Origin: Amycolatopsis alkalitolerans | Lineage (GTDB): Bacteria; Actinomycetota; Actinomycetes; Mycobacteriales; Pseudonocardiaceae | Direction: 5' to 3' | Assembly: GCF_006152065.1 (NCBI RefSeq) | Contig: NZ_VDFW01000019.1 | Location: forward strand, 1 to 64,000 | DNA: 64,000 nucleotides | Shown here: one piece after another, positions 8,598-17,581 of the stretch | Numbering within the stretch: the first letter of the stretch is position 1 | Layout: every line of letters starts with the position of its first letter | Made by a program: the position numbers and the translations under genes | Notes under the pieces: model-generated | The model's input: the letters and a program-made list of their open reading frames with translations, nothing else | What the model was told of the DNA's origin: nothing | Databases searched by the model: none

Positions 8598-9965
8598 TCA
8601 GCTCCGCCGGGTTTCCCACCAGATGCGCCCGGCCTCGGGGAGGGTGGCGATCGGGTCGTAGTAGGGGTAGCGGCGCCGCAGCGCTTCCGGATCGTCGTGC
8701 TCGATGCCGGTGCGGTAGTTCTTCGTCCAGTAGGAGATCCCGCGTTCGCGGTCGTACTCGGCCAGCTGGTGCACCCACCGCTTGCCGACGTAGGGCACGT
8801 CGCAGACGATCCGCGGCGTCGCGTACCCCGGCAGGTAACCCATGATCGCGTGCTGCAGCTCCTGCGCCTCCCACACCGCGACCCGCCAGTGCTCGGCGTT
8901 CGGGATCATGTCGCACATGTAGAAGTAGTACGGCAGGATGTTCGCCTCACCCTGCAAGGCGAAGCACAGGTCCAGCAGCGCCGCAGGCGTCGCGTTCACC
9001 CCCCGCATGAGCACGCCCTGGTTCCGCACGTCCCGCACCCCGACGTCGAGCGCGGTCCTGGCCGCCTGCGCGACCAGCGGCGTGACCGACTGGGCGTGGT
9101 TGATGTGCGTGTGGATCGCGAGGTTCACCCCGCGCCGGTGCGCGGTCCGGGCGACCCGCTCGAGCCCCTCGACGACCTTCGGCTGCAGCCAGTGCTGCGG
9201 CAGGCCGGCGAGCGCCTTCGTCGCGAGCCGGACGTCGCGGACCGTTTCGATGTCAAGCAGCCGCATCAGGAACGACTCCAGCTGGTGCCACGGCACGTTC
9301 GCCACGTCACCGCCGGAGACCACCACGTCCCGCACGCCCGGATTGCGGCGCAGGTAGCCGATCATCGCGTCCTGCCGGTCGACCGGTTTGAGCTCCAGCT
9401 TGTGCTTGGCCACCTGCTCGGTCGAGTTCCCGACGAGGTCCATCCGGGTGCAGTGGCCGCAGTACTGGGGGCAGGTGGACAGCAGCTCGGCCAGCACCTT
9501 GGTGGGGTAGCGGTGGGTCAGCCCTTCGACGACCCACATCTCCGCCTCGTGCAGCGAGTCGCGCGCCGAATGCGGATGGCTGGGCCAGGCGGGGTCGCGG
9601 TCGCTGCACACGGGCAGCATGTACCGGCGGACCGGGTCGGCGTAGAACGCCTCCGTCGACCCGGCGTTCATCGTGTTGAGCATCTGCGGCGGTAGCAGCA
9701 TCGACATCGTCGCGAGCTCATGCTGGTCGGCCTCCAGGTCCTGGTAGAACCGCTCGTCCACGAGATCCCCGAGCACCGCCCGCAACTGCTTGACGTTGCG
9801 CAGGCAGTGCACGCGTTGCCACTGCGCGTCGCACCACTGCGCCTCGGTGACGTCCCGCCAGCCGGGGAAACGCCGCCAGTCGGGCTCGATCAGCTCCTTC
9901 CGCGCGTAGGCGTAGGGCTGGCCAAGCGTGTCGGCAGGCGAGACAGGCTCCTGGATCGCAGTCAT
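8598..9965 (-). CDS. kamA: KamA-family radical SAM aminomutase-like protein
   Basis: The protein has 455 residues. The radical SAM cluster motif is C165xxxC169xxC172 (CPQYCGHC). The fold and the HTHINH, NQGVLMRGVN and PYYFYMCD motifs match lysine 2,3-aminomutases. The usual glycine-rich PLP loop before the Schiff-base lysine is replaced by VPYVGKRW, with K395 as the likely lysine. It lacks a visible C-terminal zinc-cysteine set. Lysine or another amino acid could be the substrate. The ATG at 9965 has a GAGGAG ribosome site. It is divergent from the amidohydrolase gene. Confidence 0.82.
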   Translation of the reverse strand: MTAIQEPVSPADTLGQPYAYARKELIEPDWRRFPGWRDVTEAQWCDAQWQRVHCLRNVKQLRAVLGDLVDERFYQDLEADQHELATMSMLLPPQMLNTMNAGSTEAFYADPVRRYMLPVCSDRDPAWPSHPHSARDSLHEAEMWVVEGLTHRYPTKVLAELLSTCPQYCGHCTRMDLVGNSTEQVAKHKLELKPVDRQDAMIGYLRRNPGVRDVVVSGGDVANVPWHQLESFLMRLLDIETVRDVRLATKALAGLPQHWLQPKVVEGLERVARTAHRRGVNLAIHTHINHAQSVTPLVAQAARTALDVGVRDVRNQGVLMRGVNATPAALLDLCFALQGEANILPYYFYMCDMIPNAEHWRVAVWEAQELQHAIMGYLPGYATPRIVCDVPYVGKRWVHQLAEYDRERGISYWTKNYRTGIEHDDPEALRRRYPYYDPIATLPEAGRIWWETRRS

Positions 9966-10063
9966 CTGTGCTCCTCGTCGGCGTTCTGCGTGAAAAATCT
10001 CCGGTACATCTGACCATAGGGCGTAAATATTTCCGGCGCATCCAGTGGGGCAGACTCGACACC

Positions 10064-11665
10064 GTGAACGACACGACGCTTCTGGTCGGCGGGCGGATCC
10101 ACTCGCCGAGTTCGCCCGGCGCGACCGCGATGGCGGTCACCGGGGACACCGTGGTCTGGGTAGGGCAGGACGGCCCCGGCCACGCCCTGCATCCCGGCGC
10201 GGACGTGATCGATCTCGACGGCGCGTTCGTCGCGCCCGGGTTCGTCGACGCCCACGTGCACGCGACCGCCACCGGACTGCACCTGACGGGCCTCGACCTC
10301 ACCGGCACGCGCACCGCCGCGGACCTGCTCGCCGCCGTCCGCGCGGCCATCCGCCCCGGCGAGATCCTCATCGCGCACGGCTGGGACGAATCGGCCTGGA
10401 CCGAGCCCCGCCTGCCGAGCCGGGCCGAACTCGACGAGGCCGCCGGTGGCGCCCCGATCTACCTCAGCCGTGTCGACGTGCACTCCGCCGTGGTCTCCAC
10501 CGCATTGGTCGAACTCGCCCCCGAAGCCCGCGAAGCCGATGGCTGGTCGCCCGACGGCCCGCTCACCCGCGGCGCCCACCACCACGTCCGCACCGCGATC
10601 CGGGCGGGGATCACCGCCGGGCAGCGCCGCCGCGCGCAAGACGCGTTCCTGCGCCGCGCGGCCGAACAGGGCATCGTCAGCGTCCACGAATGCGCGGGTC
10701 CCGACATCTCCGGAGAAACGGATCTCGCCGACTTGCTGCGGCTGGCCGCCGAGCCGGGCCGCCCCGAAGTCGTCGGTTATTGGGGCGAGGCCGGCGCGGT
10801 CGACGTCGCGCGCCGCCACGGCCTGCGCGGACTGGCCGGTGATCTGTTCGTCGACGGTGCGCTCGGCTCGCACACCGCGGCGCTCCACGAGCCCTACGCC
10901 GACCGCCCCGACAGCACCGGTGCCCGCTACCTCGACGCCGACGCGATCGCCGCGCACCTGGCCGACTGCACCGAAGCCGGGCTCCAGGCGGGCTTCCACG
11001 TGATCGGCGACGCCGGGGTCGCCGAGGTCGTCCGGGGATTCCAGCTTGCCGAGAAGGCGGTCGGCCGGCGTCCGCTCGCCGGCGGAAAGCACCGCCTCGA
11101 ACATCTCGAAATGATCGACCCCGACCAGGCCGCCCTGCTCGCCGGCTGGGGTGTCACCGGCTCGATGCAACCGCAGTTCGACGCGCTGTGGGGCGGCGAG
11201 GACGGCATGTACGTCACGCGGCTCGGCTCACGTGCCGCCGCGCTCAACCCGTTCTCCACTCTCGCCGCGAAAGGGGTCCTCCTCGCCTTCGGCTCCGACA
11301 GCCCGGTCACCCCGCTCGACCCGTGGGCGAGTGTCCGCGCGGCCGTGCACCACCGCACACCGGGCTCGGGCCTGTCCGCACGCGCCGCGTTCAACGCCCA
11401 CACCCGGGGCGGTCACCGCGCCGCGGGGGTGAACGACGGGCTGACCGGCAGCCTCGTGCCGGGCGCACCCGCGCACTACGCGATCTGGGACGCCGCCGAC
11501 CTCGTCGTCGCCACCTCGGACCCGCGCGTGCAGCGCTGGTCGACCGATCCGCGCTCGCGCGTGCCCGGACTGCCACCGCTCGATCCGGGGGTTCCGCTGC
11601 CAACCTGCCTGCGAACCGTGCGGGCTGGGCAGGTTCTCTACGACGTGTTCACGCCCTCGGCCTAA
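10064..11665 (+). CDS. YtcJ-like metal-dependent amidohydrolase
   Basis: The protein has 533 residues from GTG 10064. The amidohydrolase-3 metal site is FVDAHVHATATG at about 61-72, with HGWDESAW, SVHECAG and FHVIGDAG further on, and FGSDSPV near the end. Such enzymes hydrolyse C-N bonds in N-substituted compounds; the substrate is not predictable. The start is preferred to upstream in-frame codons because homology begins here and a weak -10 (CAGACT) lies 7 bases before it. Divergent neighbour: kamA. Confidence 0.85.
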   Translation: MNDTTLLVGGRIHSPSSPGATAMAVTGDTVVWVGQDGPGHALHPGADVIDLDGAFVAPGFVDAHVHATATGLHLTGLDLTGTRTAADLLAAVRAAIRPGEILIAHGWDESAWTEPRLPSRAELDEAAGGAPIYLSRVDVHSAVVSTALVELAPEAREADGWSPDGPLTRGAHHHVRTAIRAGITAGQRRRAQDAFLRRAAEQGIVSVHECAGPDISGETDLADLLRLAAEPGRPEVVGYWGEAGAVDVARRHGLRGLAGDLFVDGALGSHTAALHEPYADRPDSTGARYLDADAIAAHLADCTEAGLQAGFHVIGDAGVAEVVRGFQLAEKAVGRRPLAGGKHRLEHLEMIDPDQAALLAGWGVTGSMQPQFDALWGGEDGMYVTRLGSRAAALNPFSTLAAKGVLLAFGSDSPVTPLDPWASVRAAVHHRTPGSGLSARAAFNAHTRGGHRAAGVNDGLTGSLVPGAPAHYAIWDAADLVVATSDPRVQRWSTDPRSRVPGLPPLDPGVPLPTCLRTVRAGQVLYDVFTPSA

Positions 11666-11715
11666 GCGCCAGCCCCTCGCCCACCACCACCCTCAACGGA
11701 GACGCATCGCGCCGC

Positions 11716-11721
11716 TAGATT
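11716..11721 (+). promoter_or_regulatory. -10 box of leaderless lnt promoter
   Basis: TAGATT is followed after 7 bases by GTG 11729. The preceding CCCTCAACGGAGACGC and CGCGCCGC are shared with the polX promoter at 4940-4970. Confidence 0.6.
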
Positions 11722-11728
11722 GGACCCC

Positions 11729-13321
11729 GTGGCCGTAACCGCGCCGGAGACGTCGGCGACCTCAGTAACCGAACGGCGCCGCCGGGCCTGGCGGCCGTGG
11801 CTGCTGCGCCTTACCCTGACGATCGCCTCGGGGTTCGTCTTCTATCTCAGCTTCGCGCCGCGTCCCCTGTGGTGGCTCGCCCCGATCGGGTTCGCCGGCC
11901 TCGCGGTCGCGCTGCGCGGGCGGCGCCTGTGGGGCGGGCTGGGCTACGGGTTCGCCTTCGGTCTCGCGTTCAACCTGCCGCTCCTGCTGTGGCTGCAGGA
12001 CTTCCTCGGCGCGCAGTTCGGCCCGTGGCCGTGGCTCGGGCTGGCGGTGGCGCTCGCCGCGTACCTCGGCGTCGGCGGCGCACTGTGCACACTCGTCGCG
12101 CGCCTGCCGTGGAGCCCGGTGTGGATGAGCATGATCATCATCGCCACCGAGACACCCCGCGCGTGGTTCCCGTTCGGCGGGTTCCCGTGGGGCCGGGTCG
12201 CGTTCAGCCAGCCCGAGGGCGCGTTCCTGCCGCTCGCCTCGATCGGCGGCGCGCCACTGGTCGGGTTCGCGGTGGTGCTGACCGGATTCGCCGTACCGTC
12301 CCTGGTGTCCCGCCTGCGCCACCGCGAGTGGCGGCGGGCGTTCCTGCCCGCGGGCGGGGTGGTGCTGCCGGTCGTCGCGGGGCTCGCGCTGTGGCCGACC
12401 GTGGGCACCGCCGCCGAGACGGGCAGCCTCACCGTCGCGACCGTCCAGGGCGACGCGCCCAACGTCGGGATCGCGCTGATGGACGAGCAGGACACGCTCA
12501 GGGCGAACCACCTCGCGCAGAGCGAACGGCTCACCCAGGAGATCCGCTCGGGCGCGGTCCCGAAGCCGGACCTCGTGGTGTGGCCGGAGAGCGTGACCGA
12601 TCTGCAGGGCCCGGACCCGGTGCTCGACAAGACCGTCGCCGATCTCGGCGCCCCCACCCTGGTCGGCACCGTCTACCGGCACGCCGGTGAGACGCAGAAC
12701 AGCGTGTTCGTATGGGACCCCAGGACCGGCCGGGGGGAGGATTACTCCAAACAGCAGCTGGTGCCCTTCTCCGAGCACGTCCCGGCCCGCGCGCTCGCGC
12801 AGTTGGTCACCCCGTTCGTCAACGGCTTCTACGACATGACCCCCGGCTCCAGGCCCGCCGTCCTCGACGTCGCGGGCACGAAGGTCGCCACGCCCATCTG
12901 TTACGAGATCGCCTACGACTACGTCGTGCGGGACGGCGTCGACCACGGCGGCCAGCTGATCGTGCTGCCGACCAACACCGCCTGGTTCGGCGAGAGCGAG
13001 ATGAGCTACCAGCAGCTCGCGATCGCGCGGCTGCGCGCGGTCGAGCACAGCCGCGCGGTTGTGGTCTCCGCCACCAGCGGGGTCAGCGCGATCGTCGAGC
13101 CCGACGGCACGATCATGCGCTCGACCAGCGAATTCACCGCAGCATCCCTGGTCGGGCGCGTGCCGCTTCGGGACACGACTACGCTGTCGGATCGACTCGG
13201 TGCGTGGACGGAGTACGGCCTGATCAGCGTCGCGGTGGCGGCGGTGCTCGCGGGCCTCGTGCTCCGGTGGCGCACCCGGCGCGCAGGCGCCAAGGAAACG
13301 CGAGCGACCGGGGCGGGGTGA
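11729..13321 (+). CDS. lnt: apolipoprotein N-acyltransferase
   Basis: The protein has 530 residues. The N-terminal 200 residues hold about six membrane helices, and the nitrilase-type domain follows. The catalytic Glu is in VVWPES, the Lys in [12 protein letters not shown] and the Cys in TPICYE. Lnt adds the third acyl chain to lipoproteins at the membrane. In mycobacteria and relatives it is found with Ppm1, as here 26 bases downstream. The GTG start at 11729 is set by the -10 box that ends 7 bases earlier. A disordered basic tail closes the protein. Confidence 0.93.
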   Translation: MAVTAPETSATSVTERRRRAWRPWLLRLTLTIASGFVFYLSFAPRPLWWLAPIGFAGLAVALRGRRLWGGLGYGFAFGLAFNLPLLLWLQDFLGAQFGPWPWLGLAVALAAYLGVGGALCTLVARLPWSPVWMSMIIIATETPRAWFPFGGFPWGRVAFSQPEGAFLPLASIGGAPLVGFAVVLTGFAVPSLVSRLRHREWRRAFLPAGGVVLPVVAGLALWPTVGTAAETGSLTVATVQGDAPNVGIALMDEQDTLRANHLAQSERLTQEIRSGAVPKPDLVVWPESVTDLQGPDPVLDKTVADLGAPTLVGTVYRHAGETQNSVFVWDPRTGRGEDYSKQQLVPFSEHVPARALAQLVTPFVNGFYDMTPGSRPAVLDVAGTKVATPICYEIAYDYVVRDGVDHGGQLIVLPTNTAWFGESEMSYQQLAIARLRAVEHSRAVVVSATSGVSAIVEPDGTIMRSTSEFTAASLVGRVPLRDTTTLSDRLGAWTEYGLISVAVAAVLAGLVLRWRTRRAGAKETRATGAG

Positions 13322-13346
13322 GGACTCCCGCCGAGGGAGGACACGG

Positions 13347-14111
13347 ATGGCGCAGGCGCCACGGGCAGCACAACCGATCGAACCGGTTCTGGTGGTGATC
13401 CCGACCTACAACGAGCGTGAGAATCTCACGCCGATCCTGCGCAGGCTGCATGAAAGCCTGCCGGCGGTGCACGCGCTCGTGGTCGACGACGGGAGCCCCG
13501 ACGGGACCGGCGAACTCGCCGACAAGCTGGCCGCCGACGACAAGCGGGTCCACGTCCTGCACCGCTCGGAGAAGGCCGGGCTCGGTGCCGCGTACATCGC
13601 CGGTTTCCGCTGGGGGCTCGAACGCGACTACGCGACGATCGTGGAGATGGACGCCGACGGCTCTCACGCGCCGGAGGACCTGCCCCGCATGCTCGACGCG
13701 CTGGAGAACGCCGATCTGGTGCTCGGCTCGCGCTACGTGCCCGGTGGCAGCGTCGTGAACTGGCCCAAGCGCCGGGAGTTCCTCTCCCGCGGCGCCAACC
13801 TGTACTCGCAACTCGCGCTCGGCGGCAAGATCACCGAGTACACCGCCGGGTTCCGCGCCTACCGCCGCGCGGTCCTGGAGAAGCTCCCGCTCGACGAGAT
13901 CGCCTCGGCCGGCTACTGCTTCCAGATCGACCTGGCCTGGCGCACCCTGCGGGCCGGGTTCGAGGTCGTCGAGGTGCCGATCACGTTCACCGAGCGGGAG
14001 ATCGGTGAGTCGAAGATGAGCGGCGCGATCATCCGCGAGGCGATGATCCGCGTCGGCGTCTGGGGGACCCGGCACCGGCTCGGCCAGCTCCGCCGCCTCC
14101 TGCGCCGCTGA
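13347..14111 (+). CDS. ppm1: polyprenol monophosphomannose synthase (Ppm1, GT2)
   Basis: The protein has 254 residues. The GT2 fold is clear from [21 protein letters not shown] and the DxD-type EMDADGSH. It transfers mannose from GDP-mannose to polyprenol phosphate; the product is the donor for membrane mannosyltransferases such as the MptB homologue at 39091. The start ATG lies after GGGAGGAC. The arrangement lnt-ppm1 equals the mycobacterial ppm1 locus, where the two domains may even be fused. A strong terminator hairpin follows. Confidence 0.93.
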   Translation: MAQAPRAAQPIEPVLVVIPTYNERENLTPILRRLHESLPAVHALVVDDGSPDGTGELADKLAADDKRVHVLHRSEKAGLGAAYIAGFRWGLERDYATIVEMDADGSHAPEDLPRMLDALENADLVLGSRYVPGGSVVNWPKRREFLSRGANLYSQLALGGKITEYTAGFRAYRRAVLEKLPLDEIASAGYCFQIDLAWRTLRAGFEVVEVPITFTEREIGESKMSGAIIREAMIRVGVWGTRHRLGQLRRLLRR

Positions 14112-14149
14112 CGCCGAGATCTACGTTCACGACGGCGAGTTCGACATAA

Positions 14150-14184
14150 ACAGGCCCCCGCGGCGGGAGGACGCGGGGGCCTGT
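14150..14184. terminator. hairpin terminator between ppm1 and rbpA
   Basis: The arms ACAGGCCCCCGCG and CGCGGGGGCCTGT are near-perfect inverted copies around a loop of about ten bases, placed between two convergent genes, so it can serve both directions. Confidence 0.8.
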
Positions 14185-14204
14185 TCGTCTTCGGTGGTGT
14201 TCAG

Positions 14205-14552
14205 CTACGCCGAGCGGCTCGTCCGGCGGCCCTTCAGCTCCGCCAGACGCTCGTTCAGCAGATCCTCAAGCTCCGGGATCGAACGCCGCTCGAGCAGCAT
14301 GTCCCAGTGCGTGCGCGGGGGCTTGACCTTCTTCTGCTCCGGCTGCCCGCCGTTGACGATCTCCGATTCGCTGCCGTGCAGGCGGCACTCCCACACGGAC
14401 GGGATTTCCGCGTCGTCGGAGAACGGCACCTCGAACTCGTGGTTCTTCGGGCAGGCGTACCGCACCGTGCGGCGCGGTGCGAGGTCGTGATTCCGGTCGG
14501 TCTCGTAGCTGACCGCTCCCAGCCGGCTTCCACGGAGTACACGGTCGGCCAT
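14205..14552 (-). CDS. rbpA: RNA polymerase-binding protein RbpA
   Basis: At 115 residues this is typical for RbpA. N-terminal MADRVLRGSRLGAVSYE, the core zinc-type region around YACPKNHEFEVPFSD and WECRLHG, and the sigma-interacting C-terminus THWDMLLERRSIPELEDLL are all recognisable. RbpA binds RNA polymerase with the primary sigma factor and stabilises open complexes; it also affects rifampicin tolerance. AAAGGA precedes the ATG. The sigma-R type promoter upstream matches known control in Streptomyces. Confidence 0.96.
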   Translation of the reverse strand: MADRVLRGSRLGAVSYETDRNHDLAPRRTVRYACPKNHEFEVPFSDDAEIPSVWECRLHGSESEIVNGGQPEQKKVKPPRTHWDMLLERRSIPELEDLLNERLAELKGRRTSRSA

Positions 14553-14609
14553 GATGACGTCCTTTCAGTCGGCTCCGATGGTCAAGAGCCAGGTGATGCT
14601 CACCCTATG

Positions 14610-14637
14610 CAACGGCCCTCACCCACCGCGAATTCCC
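14610..14637 (-). promoter_or_regulatory. sigma-R (SigH)-type promoter of rbpA
   Basis: On the minus strand GGGAAT (14637-14632), exactly 18 bases, then GTTG (14613-14610) match the GGAAT-N18-GTT consensus of the disulfide/heat stress sigma factor. The start codon lies about 58 bases on. Confidence 0.75.
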
Positions 14638-15148
14638 GGTGGGACATGTCGTCGCTCACGATGAGCAGGCTCACCCCTCCACAACAGCTTCCACCAGGGG
14701 GACACCTTTCGCGCCGCTAAGTGACGCGCTTTGGCCGTTCTTTCTGCGATTATCCCCCAGACGGGCTACCGGTTGACGGCAAAAGAGGAAACGGGGCGCG
14801 CCGGCCGGGCCCCAGGCATCTTCGCCGCCCGACCGGTCCGTCAAGATCTCCCGTGCCGGACCGGTCGCGGCACGGTGCCCGGTAACACAAAGTAGTGAAA
14901 TCGGGTTGCGCGCGTGATGATGTTGCAACTTCAACAGCACTCTCGCGCCGGCTCCCTTGATCGGGTGAATCAACGGGAGGTCCATGCCCGGCGAGCCGAT
15001 GACGGGGGAGCGCCGGATGATCGGGCCGTTTCGGTCGCTGACCGGCCGTTCTTCGCGCCGATCGGCGTGTCGCTCCACCGTGTGAAAGGTGATCTATGTG
15101 ATTCTGGTGTGTTTGATGTGAACCTTGTGACTGCTGGGGCGCGAACCT
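14638..15148. other. 500-bp intergenic region upstream of the Rpf-like gene
   Basis: No convincing gene is seen. Frames on both strands lack recognisable domains and natural codon bias. Close to its right end are four TGTGA words (15081, 15097, 15117, 15126), the half-site of Crp-type regulators, but they do not pair into a clean TGTGA-N6-TCACA palindrome. A long regulatory leader is plausible but no known riboswitch was recognised. Confidence 0.4.
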
Positions 15149-15154
15149 TACTGT
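15149..15154 (+). promoter_or_regulatory. -10 box of leaderless Rpf-like gene
   Basis: TACTGT is followed by 7 bases and then ATG 15162. This decides the start against the in-frame GTG at 15153, which lies within the box. Confidence 0.55.
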
Positions 15155-15161
15155 GCTGCGC

Positions 15162-15833
15162 ATGGGGAAGCACAGACTCAGACGTATGGGCGTACGGGCC
15201 CTGCTGATCGCGTTGGTGGCGGGCGCGGTCCAGTTGGTCACGACGACGTCCGCGTTCGCGGATCCCGCGGCCTCGACCTGGCTGAAGCTGCGGATGTGCG
15301 AGTCCAGCAACCGCTACACGGTCAACACCAGAACCGGGTACTACGGCGCCTACCAGTTCGACCTGCCCACCTGGCGCAGCGTCGGCGGCCAGGGCCGGCC
15401 CGATCAGGCGAGCCCCGCGGAGCAGGACTACCGGGCGCTGTACCTGTACCGCATGCGCGGGTGGCAGCCCTGGGAATGCGCCGGGATGCTCAGCCTGCGA
15501 GATGACGGCGACGCACGCAGCAAGCGCGTCCCGACCTACGCCGAAGCCGCCTACATCGGCGGCGGCCCAGCGCCCGCACCCGTGCCGCCCCCGGCGGCGG
15601 TCATGCCACCGTGGCCGGGTCTCGTCTACGCCTACGGCGACTGCGCCCCGGCACTGCGGACCTTCCAGCTGCGGATGAACGCCTTCGGCTACGGCTTCGA
15701 GGGCACCGGCTGCTACTACCAGAAGACCCAGCAGGCCGTGCTCGACCTCCAGCGCGCCAACGGGATCAACGATTCAGGACGGCTCGGGCCGAAGACCTGG
15801 AAGGCCGCGTGGGACGGCAAACCCCCGCGCTAG
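15162..15833 (+). CDS. secreted Rpf-like transglycosylase with peptidoglycan-binding domain
   Basis: The protein has about 223 residues. A basic N-terminus and hydrophobic core end at SAFA-DPAAST, a signal peptide. The Rpf/lysozyme-like domain follows at about 35-110: the catalytic Glu is in MCESSNRY, then YYGAYQFDLPTWRSVGG and WECAG. A Pro-rich linker (about 128-145) leads to a PG_binding_1 domain at about 155-220. It should cleave the glycan strand of peptidoglycan outside the cell and may aid growth resumption. It overlaps the convergent GDPD gene by four bases. Confidence 0.88.
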   Translation: MGKHRLRRMGVRALLIALVAGAVQLVTTTSAFADPAASTWLKLRMCESSNRYTVNTRTGYYGAYQFDLPTWRSVGGQGRPDQASPAEQDYRALYLYRMRGWQPWECAGMLSLRDDGDARSKRVPTYAEAAYIGGGPAPAPVPPPAAVMPPWPGLVYAYGDCAPALRTFQLRMNAFGYGFEGTGCYYQKTQQAVLDLQRANGINDSGRLGPKTWKAAWDGKPPR

Positions 15834-16624
15834 CGCCAATGTCCCCGCTCGCGCAGCACGTCGCGCAGCAGATCCGGGCGGTCGGTCACGATGCCGTGCA
15901 CGCCCAGTTCCAGCAGGCGCCGCATCTCGCCCTTGTCGTTGATCGTCCAGGTGTGCACCTCGACCCCGGCGCGCCCGGCGGTACGGAGGAACGAGCGGTC
16001 GACCACGGTCAGCCCGGACATCCGGACCGGTACCTGGGCCATCGCGCCGCGGTGCAGGAAACCCAGCCGCAGCCACGGAACCCAGCCGTTCGCCCGGAGT
16101 ACGGCGACCGAGCGCGGGCCCATCGAGGTGAGCAGCTTCGGGCCGGCCAGCCGGCGGATCCGGGCGAGCCGGGTCTCGGAGAACGCCGCGGCCGCGACCC
16201 GCTCGTACGCGCCGACACGCTCGATGACCTTGAGGAACGGCACGATCGCACTGTTGGCCTTCACGTCGATGTTGAGGCGGGCTTCGGGCAGTTCCTCCAG
16301 CACGTCCTCCAGGCGCGCCACCTGTTCACGACCGCGGATCTTCGCGTGCTTGACGGCGGACCAGGGCTGTGCGGCGATCGCCCCGTGCCCGTCCGTCGTG
16401 CGGTCCAGTGACGCGTCGTGGTGCACGACGACGACACCGTCGGAGGTCGCGTGCACATCGGTCTCGATGTACTGGAAGCCTTCGGCGACGGCGCGGCGGA
16501 ACGACGACAGGGAGTTCTCCATGTCGTCGAGTTCGTCCAGATGCCACCCACGGTGGGCGAAGGCTCGTGGGAAGGCGCCGGCGAGGTACGGGTGAGGGCT
16601 TGGCACCCGACCAGTGTGCGGCAT
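15830..16624 (-). CDS. glycerophosphodiester phosphodiesterase
   Basis: The protein has 264 residues with no signal peptide. The GDPD motifs are the start HRGWHLDELDDMENSLSSF, the metal site IETDVHATSDGVVVVHHD and the late HTWTINDKGEM. It should hydrolyse glycerophosphodiesters to glycerol-3-phosphate and an alcohol in the cytosol. ATG 16624 is chosen; GTG 16636 is an alternative. It is divergent from the CxxC protein gene, with only about 50 bases between. Confidence 0.9.
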   Translation of the reverse strand: MPHTGRVPSPHPYLAGAFPRAFAHRGWHLDELDDMENSLSSFRRAVAEGFQYIETDVHATSDGVVVVHHDASLDRTTDGHGAIAAQPWSAVKHAKIRGREQVARLEDVLEELPEARLNIDVKANSAIVPFLKVIERVGAYERVAAAAFSETRLARIRRLAGPKLLTSMGPRSVAVLRANGWVPWLRLGFLHRGAMAQVPVRMSGLTVVDRSFLRTAGRAGVEVHTWTINDKGEMRRLLELGVHGIVTDRPDLLRDVLRERGHWR

Positions 16625-16659
16625 CGGCGTGGCCACCGCGTGAGCCGGCGGTGGCCGGT

Positions 16660-16665
16660 TAGGGT
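16660..16665 (+). promoter_or_regulatory. -10 box, leaderless start at 16673
   Basis: TAGGGT followed after 7 bases by GTG; the position supports the short frame beginning at 16673 and not the longer frame that runs through the GDPD gene. Confidence 0.5.
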
Positions 16666-16672
16666 CAGGCAC

Positions 16673-17038
16673 GTGAGCGAAGGGTCGGCTGAGCTGCTGG
16701 CGGGGATTCCGCGCAACGTCGCGCCGGCACACTGCGGCTGGTGCGGGCGGCGGCTGGAAAACGCCGCCGCCAAGGGCAGGCGGCGGCGGTACTGCGGGCA
16801 GTCGTGCCGGCAGCGAGCGTACGAGCGGCGCACGGCGATGCAGCGCACCGGCCTGCCGGAGGACGCGGTCGTGCTGTCGGACGCGGAACTGGCCGCGCTG
16901 CAGGACCGGTTGTTCCAGCTTCGCTGCGCGGCCGAGGACGTCGTCACCGCAGCGGACGACGGCGCAGCGTCCGATGAGCTCCGGCGGATGGCCCTCGAAC
17001 TGGCTCACTCGGCGCGTGAACTGGAACGCCTGCGCTGA
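16673..17038 (+). CDS. small treble-clef-like zinc protein with helical tail
   Basis: The protein has 121 residues. Residues about 21-52 hold CGWCGRRL and YCGQSCRQRAYERR, a four-cysteine cluster followed by a basic helix, like small zinc ribbons found across actinobacteria. Two predicted helices rich in Glu, Ala and Arg form the rest. It resembles uncharacterised conserved actinobacterial proteins; a nucleic-acid binding role is possible but unproven. Confidence 0.65.
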   Translation: MSEGSAELLAGIPRNVAPAHCGWCGRRLENAAAKGRRRRYCGQSCRQRAYERRTAMQRTGLPEDAVVLSDAELAALQDRLFQLRCAAEDVVTAADDGAASDELRRMALELAHSARELERLR

Positions 17039-17046
17039 ACCGCGGG

Positions 17047-17508
17047 CTACGCCGGCGCGAGCCGGCTCAGCACCCCGGTCTGGGCCAGGAGGGCGAACCG
17101 GTCGGGCACGCCCCAATGCTCGACGATCCGGCCTCCGGTCACGCGGGCGACGTCGATCACGGTGACCTCGACCGGCCGTCCGCTGGGCGGCCCGAAGAAC
17201 GGCCCGGTCGCGGTTCCCCGTGCCGTGGCCCGCACCCACGCGGTCTCTCCGTGCTGAGCGGCGTCCTCGACGGTGAACGCGATGTCGGGAACAGCGGCAT
17301 GCAGGTCGCGGATGGCGTCCTTGACATGCTGGATGGCTTCCGCGCCGGCACCGGCCAGTCCGAACTGGTGTTCCACGAGATCGGGTGCGCACAGTTCGTC
17401 GACGACGTCGGTCCGGCCGGTGGCGAAGCCCTCCTCGAGGATGCGGCGCAGCACCGTGACGGCGTCGGCGTGCTGATCCGGAGCGGTTTGCGGGGGAGAA
17501 GTTGTCAT
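17047..17508 (-). CDS. SnoaL-like polyketide-cyclase/NTF2-fold protein
   Basis: The protein has 153 residues. The ester-cyclase pattern is visible: EEGFATGRTDVVDELCAPDLVEH, HVKDAIRDLHAAVPDIAF, then GGRIVEHWGVPD. SnoaL relatives are small NTF2-fold enzymes or binding proteins; many are stress-related and of unknown substrate. GGGAG precedes the ATG. It shares a 73-base promoter region with the divergent TetR gene, its probable regulator. Confidence 0.8.
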   Translation of the reverse strand: MTTSPPQTAPDQHADAVTVLRRILEEGFATGRTDVVDELCAPDLVEHQFGLAGAGAEAIQHVKDAIRDLHAAVPDIAFTVEDAAQHGETAWVRATARGTATGPFFGPPSGRPVEVTVIDVARVTGGRIVEHWGVPDRFALLAQTGVLSRLAPA

Positions 17509-17521
17509 GATGGCTCCCTAA

Positions 17522-17575
17522 TGCAGGATCCCTGCACTCGTTGCAGTGTTACTGCACTGTACGCAGTGATACTGT
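17522..17575. promoter_or_regulatory. stacked palindromic operators between SnoaL gene and tetR
   Basis: Three palindromes are packed here: TGCAGGATCCCTGCA (17522-17536, imperfect), TGCAGTGTTACTGCA (17542-17556, perfect arms) and CACTGTACGCAGTG (17555-17568). They share TGCAGT/ACTGCA half-sites and cover the -10 box TACTGT (17570-17575) of tetR. This is the layout of an autorepressed divergent TetR switch. Confidence 0.75.
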
Positions 17576-17581
17576 GCCCAG

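Noticed and set aside
14638-15148. ydaO/c-di-AMP riboswitch before the Rpf-like gene
   Set aside because: Such riboswitches precede rpf genes in some actinobacteria, but the conserved sequence blocks were not found here, and a -10 box at 15149 would make the transcript leaderless.
14671-15310. Minus-strand frames of 135 and 186 codons before the Rpf-like gene
   Set aside because: No domain, no ribosome site, odd composition; treated as intergenic.
16418-16672. Upstream extension of the small CxxC protein
   Set aside because: It would run through the GDPD gene on the other strand; the leaderless promoter and homology begin at 16673.
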